This document shows, piece by piece, positions 1-6,414 of a DNA stretch of 8,601 nucleotides. The notes below the pieces were generated by a model that did no database searches, was not told where the DNA came from, and worked only from the letters and a program-made list of their open reading frames with translations. Numbering within the stretch: the stretch's first letter is position 1; each line of letters opens with the position of its first letter. Position numbers and translations under genes: made by a program. The DNA is from Caryophanales bacterium UBA4869 (GTDB lineage: Bacteria > Bacillota_I > Bacilli_A > RFN20 > CAG-288), in contig DHDT01000051.1 of assembly GCA_002399505.1 (NCBI GenBank), positions 1 through 8,601 of the forward strand. The letters are read 5' to 3'.

Positions 1-151
1 TCTACTTATCGTTGACTACTGCAAACTAATCAATAAATTATTGCTTTTATTTGGTTTTATAGTTCATTAATTGCCACTTATCCCTTTTTGGGCCGAAGAG
101 GGAACGAGCACGTTGCAAAATTGGGAATAACGCGATGGATGCGAATGATCG

Positions 152-183
152 GCAAAAGAAAACCGGCTCATTTCGGGCCGGCT
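152..183 (-). terminator. Rho-independent terminator after the gene remnant
   Basis: Read on the minus strand, AGCCGGC (183-177) pairs with GCCGGTT (167-161), with one G-U wobble. The hairpin is followed by a T-rich tract (TTTTCTTTT). The stop codon of the remnant gene at 168-170 lies in the loop. The plus-strand version lacks a good U-tract, so the terminator serves leftward transcripts. It may also end read-through from the five-gene operon, which has no obvious terminator of its own closer by. Confidence 0.65.
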
Positions 184-311
184 GGTCTTTGCTTCTCGAA
201 GAACCTTTGGAAGTCATCGAGACTGATAGTTGCGACGAATCCTTGCTTATGGAAGTAAAGTGTTCGCAGGTAACTAATTTGTGTGCCATTTGGGAATAAT
301 ATGCAAAGTAG
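168..311 (-). pseudogene. C-terminal remnant of an unidentified protein gene
   Basis: A minus-strand frame gives 47 codons and ends in TGA at 168-170. Its peptide begins LLCILFPNGTQISYLRTLYF and ends FFEKQRPAGPK. The C- and G-ending codons (ctc, gtc, atc, ttc, gag) resemble cmk and der at the right of the window and differ from the AT-rich operon next door. There is no start codon or ribosome binding site. Upstream the frame is closed by TGA, TAA and TAG in a row, exactly where the inverted-repeat box at 305-323 begins. A terminator follows the stop codon immediately, as expected for a true gene end. I do not recognise the family; it could be a transposase tail or a chromosomal gene tail. A longer open frame in another register overlaps this stretch but runs through the terminator and looks spurious. 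Confidence 0.45.
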
Positions 312-323
312 TCATTACTACTT
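305..323. repeat. Left copy of the AAAGTAGTCATT box, a small palindrome
   Basis: AAGTAGT (306-312) and ACTACTT (317-323) form a perfect 7-bp inverted repeat around CATT. The first 12 bases, AAAGTAGTCATT (305-316), are identical to the core of both arms of the palindrome at 5691-5771. Relative to the outermost arm (5759-5771) the orientation is inverted, so the pair brackets the five-gene operon like terminal inverted repeats. It lies 24 bp beyond the stop of the last operon gene. As RNA the hairpin has no U-tract, so it is a poor terminator. Confidence 0.6.
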
Positions 324-347
324 AATACATTAAAGGGTTGTTTAGCA

Positions 348-1103
348 TTACTCAGAGAATGTGTAGTGTTTTGAGCTTTTGCTTACTTTTCCTTTATAAA
401 TGGTTTCAAGAAGCTCCTCAACAACAACGTCATTAGCTAGACCTTCAGCTACCACTTTCTTATTATTCAATACAACGACATTACAATTAAGATCCAATAC
501 CTGATTAGGATTATGGGTAGTAAATATGATGGTCTTTCCTTCACTTTGAAGTTCTTTGAATATCATTAATAATTTATTTTGGTTTCCAAAGTCCAATGCA
601 GAAAGAGGTTCATCAAAGATGAAAATATCGCTTTCTTGAACCAAAGCTCTACAGATAAAAGCGAGTTGTCTTTCTCCGCCACTTATTTTGGTAATAGATT
701 TATTAAGCAAATGCTCAATGCCCATTTTAACAGCATATGATTCTGCTTTTTTATAATCTTTTTCAGATGGAGATTGCCCTAAATTTAAATAAGGGTTTTT
801 ACCAAAAAGGATAAATTCTCTAACTGAATAATCAATATTTATGGTTGTGCTTTGTGAAATATAAGCAACCTCACGAGCAAATTCTTTGTTTGTGTATTCG
901 CCTATTTGCTTTTCTTTAATATAAATAAGGCCACTAGGCTTATTAAGTCCTACCAAGCAATCTAGAAGTGTGCTCTTGCCTCCACCATTAGCTCCAAGTA
1001 TTGCATTTATTGTGTTTTCTTTAATATCTAATGAAAGATTCTCAAGAACATTTTTATCTTTTTCATATGCAAAAGTAAGGTTTTTTACTGAAATTACATT
1101 CAT
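348..1103 (-). CDS. ATP-binding protein of a FecCDE/BtuD-type metal-chelate ABC importer
   Basis: This 251-residue protein is the cytoplasmic ATPase that powers uptake of an iron chelate, heme or cobalamin. All nucleotide-binding motifs are present in order: Walker A GANGGGKST (37-45), Q-loop Gln84 in YISQ, signature SGGER (141-145), Walker B ending in DE (164-165), D-loop SALD (168-171) and H-loop His197 in TTHNP. Length and motif spacing match the FecE/FhuC/BtuD group. The ATG at 1101-1103 overlaps the permease stop by one base (TAATG) and has AAGGAG eight bases upstream, so translation is coupled. It is the last gene of the operon. The neighbouring lipoprotein and permease make the importer assignment firm. 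The substrate cannot be read from the ATPase. Confidence 0.93.
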   Translation of the reverse strand: MNVISVKNLTFAYEKDKNVLENLSLDIKENTINAILGANGGGKSTLLDCLVGLNKPSGLIYIKEKQIGEYTNKEFAREVAYISQSTTINIDYSVREFILFGKNPYLNLGQSPSEKDYKKAESYAVKMGIEHLLNKSITKISGGERQLAFICRALVQESDIFIFDEPLSALDFGNQNKLLMIFKELQSEGKTIIFTTHNPNQVLDLNCNVVVLNNKKVVAEGLANDVVVEELLETIYKGKVSKSSKHYTFSE

Positions 1104-2116
1104 TATTCAATCTCCTTTCTTCTCTTAAAAATAGAGAATAAGAATAATGGAGTTCCAATAATACCAGTTATTACACTGAGAGGAATTTCATTTGGAGCAA
1201 TGCTTCTCGCAAGCATATCACAAAGAACCATAAACACCGCTCCAAAAAGCATAGAAACAGGAACGACTTTTTTGTTATCATTTCCTATTAATAAACGAAC
1301 CAGGTTTGGAATAACTAAGCCTATCCAACCAATAGTTCCACTAATTGATACAGAAACTGCAGTAAGAATCGTTGCTACTATTATTAATATAATAGTTGTG
1401 ACATTATAATTGACTCCTAAAGCTTTTGATTCCTTTTTGCCAAGTGAAACAATATTCATTCTCCAGGAAAGAATAACTGCAATAATACATCCTACTAAAG
1501 TTACAGGAAAAGCAATCCAGAAGTCATTAATAGTTACTTTGGACAAATCTCCTAATAACCAGAATGTCATCTCAGCTAACTTCATTTCATTATCTGCTAG
1601 ATACTTCATAAGGCCAACCAAAGAAGACATGAGTCCTCCAACAGCAAGGCCACAAAGAATGATGATTAAATTGGATTTGTTCTTAAATGCTTTAGAAATT
1701 AACAGAGTTAATAGAACTGTAATAAACCCAAACACAAATGCAAATAGACTCACTAAACCAGTAGAGAATCCAATTAGAATTCCCAAACACGCCCCAACGC
1801 TAGCTCCACTACTTACTCCAAGAATATCTGGAGAAACTAGTTTGTTATTAAAAATGCTTTGATAAATGGTTCCGCTTATAGCCAGAGAACAACCAATACA
1901 AATAGCAACTAATGTCCTAGGAAGTCTCAAGTTATTTAAAACCTTAAATGATACATCTTCGATAGGTTGCCCAAATAGATATTTAAAAGTATCTCCAATT
2001 GAAACGCTATATCTTCCAATGCACATTGATAAAACAAATGAGATTAAAAGAGCAACGGCTAAGGAAACTAAAATAATTATGAATTTGCGTTTTTCTTTCT
2101 TATAAGCATTATTCAT
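1103..2116 (-). CDS. FecCD/BtuC-family permease of the metal-chelate importer
   Basis: This 337-residue integral membrane protein is the translocation channel of the importer. It is strongly hydrophobic throughout, with about nine to ten likely membrane segments. Family hallmarks are RLPR at 64-67 followed by the SGTIYQ segment, the AFKNKSN loop, the cytoplasmic KALGVN coupling region (231-236), the glycine-rich GTIGWIGLVIP stretch starting at 260, and the C-terminal EIPLSVITGIIG block (310-321). Only one permease gene is present, so it probably works as a homodimer as in BtuC2. The ATG at 2114-2116 overlaps the end of the lipoprotein gene by eight bases; a GGAG lies 12 bases upstream, which is long but usable with coupling. 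Length and topology are normal for the family and no defects are visible. Confidence 0.93.
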   Translation of the reverse strand: MNNAYKKEKRKFIIILVSLAVALLISFVLSMCIGRYSVSIGDTFKYLFGQPIEDVSFKVLNNLRLPRTLVAICIGCSLAISGTIYQSIFNNKLVSPDILGVSSGASVGACLGILIGFSTGLVSLFAFVFGFITVLLTLLISKAFKNKSNLIIILCGLAVGGLMSSLVGLMKYLADNEMKLAEMTFWLLGDLSKVTINDFWIAFPVTLVGCIIAVILSWRMNIVSLGKKESKALGVNYNVTTIILIIVATILTAVSVSISGTIGWIGLVIPNLVRLLIGNDNKKVVPVSMLFGAVFMVLCDMLARSIAPNEIPLSVITGIIGTPLFLFSIFKRRKEIE

Positions 2117-3170
2117 GAATCATGTTTTCTCCAGTTTTAGATAATCCTTTTGACATATTTTCAACATCACTATCACTTAAATCGTAATTGAAATACTTTT
2201 TAATTGTTGCCTTCATTTCTGAGCATAAATCAAAGGTATAAGAGGGATTAAATAGATTAGCTGTATATTTGAGCATTAATGATGTCTCAGCCCCAACATT
2301 CTCGATTCCTTGCATGCAAACAGGAATATGGTAAACACGATTATTCTTATTGCAATCAAGTGCAGACCAAACTTCGGACTTAGTTAATGAATCAAATAAG
2401 TTTGTTTGATAAGAGCCGCCAATCATCATTGCATATGGATTTAAATTAATCATTTCTTCATCTGAGACTTTATGAACATTTAAAACTTCATACTTCTCAG
2501 TAGCTAATCTGACATTAGCGACATCATAGATTCTTGAAATCATGGAGTTTCCACCATCAGAATAATAAAGCCCTTTAGATTTTTCTCCGTTTACATAGTA
2601 AACAGCTTTTTCACTATTGGTTGTTCCAATCTTTTCTTTAATATCATTAATTGTTGCTTTTACTTCGCTTTTCCAGGCTTCAGCTTTATCTTTTGCTTCT
2701 GGGAAAATAGTACTTAAAATATCAGCTATTTCATAAACTTCATCATCAAAGGCACCAGTTGGAGAATATTGATGAACCGCCACTACTGGAAGACCTGCAT
2801 TTTTAAATGATTGCGCATTTTCTGTGTCTTGGATAATGACTAAATCGATACCGTCATTAAGAAGCTCTTCAGCAGTCACACTATAAGAATAGGCTTTAAA
2901 ATTAGCAGCTTGAGGATAAAGTTCGTTTACCCAAGTGTTATAAGTAAAGGATCTATATGTGCCTGTGATTTTTTCTCCTAAGCCAAAAGCCATCATCAAA
3001 TCAGAAGCACTTTGAGAAATCGCTGCAACATGCTTTACATCCTTAGGAACTATAACTTCCGCTCCTTCCATATCAATAACTTTAATTGTTTCCTCTTGTG
3101 GTTGGTTTCCGCATCCAGAGAGCATCGCAGGTATGATACTTAATACTAATAATTTTGAAATTCTTTTCAT
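2109..3170 (-). CDS. Lipoprotein substrate-binding component (FecB/BtuF type, Peripla_BP_2)
   Basis: This is the extracellular, lipid-anchored receptor that delivers the chelate to the permease. I choose the ATG at 3168-3170 (353 residues). It has GGAG nine bases upstream and gives a classic signal peptide: KR at the N-terminus, a short hydrophobic core and lipobox LSGC with Cys20. A TTG five codons upstream extends the frame, but that would place the ribosome binding site inside the coding region. The mature protein begins with a charged linker, then IKVIDMEGAEVIVPKDVKHV, typical of the FecB fold, and SASDLMMAFGLGEKITGTYR, the usual aLGlgdkIvG motif. The gap to the upstream gene is four bases, with the ribosome binding site inside that gene's last codons. 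The ligand (ferric siderophore, heme, cobalamin or another metal chelate) cannot be decided from sequence alone. Confidence 0.9.
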   Translation of the reverse strand: MKRISKLLVLSIIPAMLSGCGNQPQEETIKVIDMEGAEVIVPKDVKHVAAISQSASDLMMAFGLGEKITGTYRSFTYNTWVNELYPQAANFKAYSYSVTAEELLNDGIDLVIIQDTENAQSFKNAGLPVVAVHQYSPTGAFDDEVYEIADILSTIFPEAKDKAEAWKSEVKATINDIKEKIGTTNSEKAVYYVNGEKSKGLYYSDGGNSMISRIYDVANVRLATEKYEVLNVHKVSDEEMINLNPYAMMIGGSYQTNLFDSLTKSEVWSALDCNKNNRVYHIPVCMQGIENVGAETSLMLKYTANLFNPSYTFDLCSEMKATIKKYFNYDLSDSDVENMSKGLSKTGENMIHE

Positions 3171-3174
3171 GTTT

Positions 3175-4560
3175 TTATTCTCCAATCTTCATTTCAATAA
3201 CACTTATAAACTTTGAGCATTCTTTGATTACTTTATGCTCACAATCATGTAAATCTATACCATTTACTAGGTTTTTATAATCTTCTCTCATTTCGACAAG
3301 AACTAATGCAATATCAGTTCTTTCGGTTTTGAAGTCACCAATTGTGAAGCCTGTGTCACAATGAATTTTTGCTATTTTTAAATTACTGCAATCAAACTTT
3401 CTAGGCCGTTTATCCAAGAATTTTGAAGCACCAACATTCCATCTTATTTCTTCGTGATTAATTAGTTCACTAAACATCTCGAATGCTTTGGCATCAACTT
3501 TAATAAACCTTTCAAAAGCGTTGTCCATATTAGCAAGTCTGCTCTCAAGTTTATCTTCAGTTAATAGTCTGTTATCTAGAATTTTAAATGAGACTTCTAC
3601 TAATCTCAAAACATAATAATTAAAGAAATTTTGTCCAAAGTAACTAATGTCGTTTAGGATTAATCCAAACGAGGAAATATTCTTTTTTGCAACAGCAGCA
3701 AGGTCTTTTAATGTTTCTACTGCAAATTCCAATGTGAAGACAAACTCAGTTTCATCATATTCAATTTTGTCTCCAATGAACGAACCATGAAACCAGCAGT
3801 TTTTCAATTTAACTATCTTGAAAATTAAGTCTTCACTAAATGATCCATTCTTTTCAAGCATTGATGATAAAGCTGGTGTTTTATTACTGCACCCTTTGTA
3901 ATTGACAAGAGTTTTCTCTAAATCGAAAAAGACTAAAGTTAAACACTTTTTCAAAACATCATTTATATAAGCTTCATCAACACCAGAAATTGGCTCTGCG
4001 TTTTGAGTTAATGGTTTACCATTACCACAGATTTCATTTAGTTTCTTTTGCTGCTCAACCTGGAATCTAGACATTTCATCTGACTTTCCAATTTCAATAA
4101 AGAATTCTCCTCTAAAGAAGGAAGTACAGAATGGCCAAATCATGTATTTCTGAGCCATCATAGATAAGACAAGAATGGCACCGTAAATAGTTAATTTCTT
4201 TTCATCTTCTACAACAAATGAAGGGCCAATGTTATTTATCAAAAATTGCTTTAAATCATCATCAAGATAAATTGGCTTAGCTAAATATAAATGAGCATTT
4301 ACTCCTCTGATATTTACAAAGAGAATAACAAATCTATTAAATTGTTCTATCGTAAGAGAAGCAAATCTTGGAAAGACGTATAATACTCTTCGGAATGCTT
4401 CATCATCAATTTCTTCATTAAGGTTGATATCAAAGGCTACTTTGAAGTATCTTTCAATATCAGCACACAGCCCTATCATTGCGCTCTTAAGCTCAACAAG
4501 ATTACTGTCAGCATAAGAGTAAGCTTTATCTAATGTTTGATTTAATGAAATCTTTCTCAT
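3175..4560 (-). CDS. Protein of unknown function with two HEPN-like motifs
   Basis: This 461-residue, predominantly helical, soluble-looking protein has no signal peptide or membrane segment. I do not recognise the family. Two places carry HEPN-like signatures: R85-GVNA-H90, followed by LYLAKP, and K253-NCWF-H258 followed by G, in the setting KLKNCWFHG. The second closely resembles the R-N-x3-H-G motif of HEPN ribonuclease and nucleotide-binding domains, with Lys in place of Arg. Each motif sits about 60 residues after a helical segment rich in acidic and aromatic residues, which suggests two related domains (roughly 20-110 and 195-285) and a separate C-terminal part (about 300-461). The ATG at 4558-4560 has AAGGAAA upstream and a two-base gap to the HTH gene. 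Being between a regulator and a metal importer, it could be an accessory regulator or a toxin-like RNase. The HEPN reading is inference. Confidence 0.7.
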   Translation of the reverse strand: MRKISLNQTLDKAYSYADSNLVELKSAMIGLCADIERYFKVAFDINLNEEIDDEAFRRVLYVFPRFASLTIEQFNRFVILFVNIRGVNAHLYLAKPIYLDDDLKQFLINNIGPSFVVEDEKKLTIYGAILVLSMMAQKYMIWPFCTSFFRGEFFIEIGKSDEMSRFQVEQQKKLNEICGNGKPLTQNAEPISGVDEAYINDVLKKCLTLVFFDLEKTLVNYKGCSNKTPALSSMLEKNGSFSEDLIFKIVKLKNCWFHGSFIGDKIEYDETEFVFTLEFAVETLKDLAAVAKKNISSFGLILNDISYFGQNFFNYYVLRLVEVSFKILDNRLLTEDKLESRLANMDNAFERFIKVDAKAFEMFSELINHEEIRWNVGASKFLDKRPRKFDCSNLKIAKIHCDTGFTIGDFKTERTDIALVLVEMREDYKNLVNGIDLHDCEHKVIKECSKFISVIEMKIGE

Positions 4561-4562
4561 TT

Positions 4563-5645
4563 TTAGTTTCCTTTCTTGAGAGAAGGCAATATGGCAATTA
4601 ATTTATTAATTGTTTCGTCCTCGGTCTCAGTAATATCTGTATAAATTAAATTAGTATAATAACATCTCCAACCAATGTATAAATTACCCACATTATCAAG
4701 ATGGCATTCGTTTTGTGGAACAGTTAAGGCTGCTAATGCTTCCTTGTTATACTCAATGCCATATTTAAGAATTGTTTCAGCTTGAGTTTTATATTTCTTA
4801 ATGTCGTTTAGGCAATAATCGAGGCAAACATTTAATAAAGGATTTATACACACAATGTCTGGTTTTTTGCCATCTTTTGGTTCGACACCCTTATTAATAA
4901 ATTCAAATGGGTATTTTCTTTTACCAAATAAAGATTTGAAAATTGCTTCATTATTAAGAACTGCTTCAATGAATACCTCATCGGTATATAAACAATCCAT
5001 ATCTCTATAAGAGAATCGCATTAAGTACTCAAATGGATCATAAACTTTGTTAAATAACTCTCCATCGTTTGAATCAATTACAAACTTTGCAATTTGAATA
5101 GGTAATGAGGAGAAGACCATTGAACAATTATCAGTTTGATACATTCTATCGTTCATAGGACATAATCTGAAGTTGTGTTTTTCAACCAAATGTCTCAACC
5201 CATTATATGATTTGTATTCAATCAAATAGTCGAGTAGGAAGCGATTGTATTCGTCTGAATTATTAAAAATATCACTTCCATCGCACGTATACGACCTATC
5301 TAATTCATCATAGAGCTCAGGCTCATCCTTATAAGCGTAGTATCTAAATCCCTTTAAATACTCAATATCGTCTTTATTGATGGTTTCAAAATAAGGTTGA
5401 TCATCAAGAAGCTTAGCTAATGAAACTCCGAATATTTTCTCTAAAGGAATAATATAATCATACTTTAGAGGTCTTTCTCCTTTTAACATCTTAGAGAAAT
5501 TAGATTTTTCCTTGTTAGCAAACTCAATTGCTTTATCTTGCTTTAGACCTTGAACTTTAGCAATAGCAATTAATAAATCGGTATAATATGCCATTCCTTT
5601 TTGATCCATGTATCTATCAATGTTTTTTTGAAGTGTTGTTTCCAT
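4563..5645 (-). CDS. Cro/C1-type HTH protein with a long unknown C-terminal domain
   Basis: This 360-residue protein is the first gene of the operon. Residues about 20-80 form an XRE-like helix-turn-helix: DLLIAIAKVQGLKQDKA, then the recognition-helix region KSNFSKMLKGERPL (47-60) and a hydrophobic closing helix ending at LAKLLD. Residues about 90-360 are a helical domain I cannot assign. It is unusually rich in aromatic residues and has cysteines at 121, 162, 174, 218, 266, 274 and 278 and further on, which could sense a metal or redox state, but no standard metal-binding motif is evident. The ATG at 5643-5645 has GGAGG seven bases upstream. The gene directly follows the promoter and 81-bp palindrome, the usual place for an autoregulator. 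DNA binding is well supported; the ligand and its role in controlling metal import are inferred. Confidence 0.8.
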   Translation of the reverse strand: METTLQKNIDRYMDQKGMAYYTDLLIAIAKVQGLKQDKAIEFANKEKSNFSKMLKGERPLKYDYIIPLEKIFGVSLAKLLDDQPYFETINKDDIEYLKGFRYYAYKDEPELYDELDRSYTCDGSDIFNNSDEYNRFLLDYLIEYKSYNGLRHLVEKHNFRLCPMNDRMYQTDNCSMVFSSLPIQIAKFVIDSNDGELFNKVYDPFEYLMRFSYRDMDCLYTDEVFIEAVLNNEAIFKSLFGKRKYPFEFINKGVEPKDGKKPDIVCINPLLNVCLDYCLNDIKKYKTQAETILKYGIEYNKEALAALTVPQNECHLDNVGNLYIGWRCYYTNLIYTDITETEDETINKLIAILPSLKKGN

Positions 5646-5662
5646 ATCGTTTCCTCCATTCG

Positions 5663-5698
5663 CAAAAATATTATATCATGACAATTTCAAAAAAGTAG
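5663..5698 (-). promoter_or_regulatory. Promoter of the five-gene operon (extended -10)
   Basis: On the minus strand TATAAT occupies 5675-5670 and is preceded by TGA, an extended -10 (TGNTATAAT). The hexamer 17 bases upstream is CTACTT (5698-5693), a poor -35 match that lies inside the AATGACTACTTTT box. The start site would be near 5663, giving a leader of about 17 bases before the ATG. A weak -35 overlapped by a repeated box suggests control by a protein bound there. Confidence 0.7.
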
Positions 5699-5771
5699 TC
5701 ATTCGCGACAACTTTCGTAGTCAAAGATTTTTAAGCTCCAAAAACTACGTCTGTCAAAAATGACTACTTTT
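5691..5771. repeat. 81-bp imperfect palindrome with four GTAGT motifs
   Basis: AAAAGTAGTCATT (5691-5703) and AATGACTACTTTT (5759-5771) are perfect 13-bp inverted arms centred at 5731. Inside them GACA (5707-5710) pairs with TGTC (5752-5755) about the same centre, and CGTAGT (5716-5721) with ACTACG (5744-5749) about nearly the same centre. The inner arm overlaps the -35 position of the operon promoter. It could be a multi-site operator, a small MITE-like repeat, or the end of a larger mobile unit whose other end is at 305-323. Confidence 0.75.
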
Positions 5772-5888
5772 CAAATTAAGCTTTGCTTATTTTTTAGCGT
5801 ATCTAGGTTTAAGAGCGAAATTTCAAAAACATACAAATGTTCCTGAGATATCAAAAATATTCGAAAAACCGCTAAAAAACCCTATAAA

Positions 5889-5920
5889 TTAAAGAAAAAG
5901 TAACGCTTTTGTACGTTACT
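5889..5920 (-). terminator. Rho-independent terminator, possibly bidirectional
   Basis: On the minus strand AGTAACG (5920-5914), loop TACAAAAG, and CGTTACT (5905-5899) form a perfect 7-bp stem followed by TTTTCTTTAATTT. In the plus direction the stem is followed by CATTTTT, a weaker tract. No gene immediately upstream on either strand needs it. It would insulate the operon promoter from transcription out of the tRNA side. Confidence 0.7.
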
Positions 5921-5957
5921 CATTTTTGGTAAATGGAACCTCACGACAAATTTGATA

Positions 5958-6062
5958 CAAAGCGCACCCCTTACCATATAAGCCGTTTCACGAGTGCACC
6001 CCCTCCCATTTATTCATTTAACGAGTGCACCCCCTAGGGCAATCCGTTTAACGAGTGTGCGA
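5958..6062. repeat. Degenerate direct repeats of about 31 bp (ACGAGTGCACCCCC)
   Basis: Three clear copies start at 5984, 6015 and 6045, spaced 31 and 30 bp, with core (C/T)(G/A)TTT(C/A)ACGAGTGCACCCCCT. The third ends in GTGTGCGAT instead of GTGCACCCC. A fourth, weaker copy (AAGCGCACCCC) sits 32 bp before the first. Only the core is conserved; the intervening bases differ. Too few and too uneven for a CRISPR array. Several tandem transposase-binding repeats near a terminus are known for IS21-family ends, which makes an IS relic plausible but unproven. Confidence 0.6.
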
Positions 6063-6075
6063 TGTTTTCTTTATA

Positions 6076-6110
6076 AAAGAGACCAAAAACGGCCTCTTTA
6101 ATTGGGCCGG
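6076..6110 (-). terminator. Two mutually exclusive terminator-like hairpins
   Basis: Read leftwards, AAAGAGGCC (6099-6091) pairs with GGTCTCTTT (6084-6076) with one G-U, giving a 9-bp stem with loop GTTTTT followed by TATAAAG. An overlapping alternative pairs CGGCC (6109-6105) with GGCCG (6094-6090), followed by TTTTTGG. Either could act as a terminator; both cannot form at once. The second resembles the terminator at 152-183 in sequence. Confidence 0.45.
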
Positions 6111-6156
6111 AATTATCTGATAATCACAAAAGTCCCGATGTATCGCGCTTTATGGC

Positions 6157-6189
6157 ACAAAAAAATGTGACACGAATTGTATCACATTT
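6157..6189 (-). terminator. Terminator of tRNA-Thr
   Basis: On the minus strand AAATGTGA (6189-6182) and TCACATTT (6170-6163) form a perfect 8-bp stem around an 11-base loop, followed directly by a run of T. It begins 13 bases after the CCA end of the tRNA, as expected for a monocistronic tRNA transcript. Confidence 0.85.
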
Positions 6190-6201
6190 GTCGTTCTAAT
6201 A

Positions 6202-6277
<76 letters not shown>

Positions 6278-6286
6278 ATAGACAAT

Positions 6287-6315
6287 ATTCTATAAGAAAG
6301 ACTGCTGATTTACAA
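6287..6315 (-). promoter_or_regulatory. Promoter of tRNA-Thr
   Basis: On the minus strand TTGTAA (6315-6310) and TAGAAT (6292-6287) are separated by exactly 17 bases. The -10 ends nine bases before the mature tRNA 5' end, so the leader would be only a few bases. It is arranged back to back with the plus-strand cmk-der operon promoter region. Confidence 0.6.
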
Positions 6316-6414
6316 TAAAAAGCGGAATAATAAAGGCGAGGAAACTATACTTTGTCTGAATAATAAAACGCTTTATTGCCGTAATAATATATAGGAAATA
6401 AAGTATTGATAAAC

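Larger units (their letters stand above)
5772..6201. other. Gene-free stretch between the operon and tRNA-Thr
   Basis: No credible coding region is visible on either strand. The longest minus-strand frame near 5774-5880 is about 36 codons, has no start or ribosome binding site, and reads as low-complexity AT-rich sequence. The stretch holds a strong terminator (5889-5920), the 31-bp repeat array (5958-6062), an overlapping pair of terminator-like hairpins (6076-6110) and the tRNA terminator (6157-6189). The mixture of repeats and terminators without genes looks like the decayed end of an insertion sequence. Confidence 0.6.

Noticed and set aside
47..289. 80-codon minus-strand open frame at the left edge
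   Set aside because: It runs straight through the terminator at 152-183, has no ribosome binding site and a serine-rich, family-less peptide. The overlapping register ending at 168 fits the terminator and codon use better.
119..304. Repeated TTGGGAATAA at 121-130 and 290-299
   Set aside because: A 10-base repeat is expected by chance in a window of this size and no longer homology surrounds it.
1200..2105. Three plus-strand open frames opposite the permease gene
   Set aside because: They are antisense to a clearly conserved membrane protein gene and have no ribosome binding sites or family features.
3171..3185. Upstream TTG start for the lipoprotein gene
   Set aside because: The GGAG ribosome binding site lies within this stretch, and the ATG at 3170 gives a standard lipoprotein signal peptide.
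5774..5880. Minus-strand frame of about 36 codons in the gene-free stretch
   Set aside because: It has no start codon with a ribosome binding site, no recognisable similarity, and lies just downstream of a strong terminator.
5958..6062. CRISPR array
   Set aside because: Only three to four short, imperfect repeats, spacers of about 10-17 bp, no dyad typical of CRISPR repeats and no cas genes.
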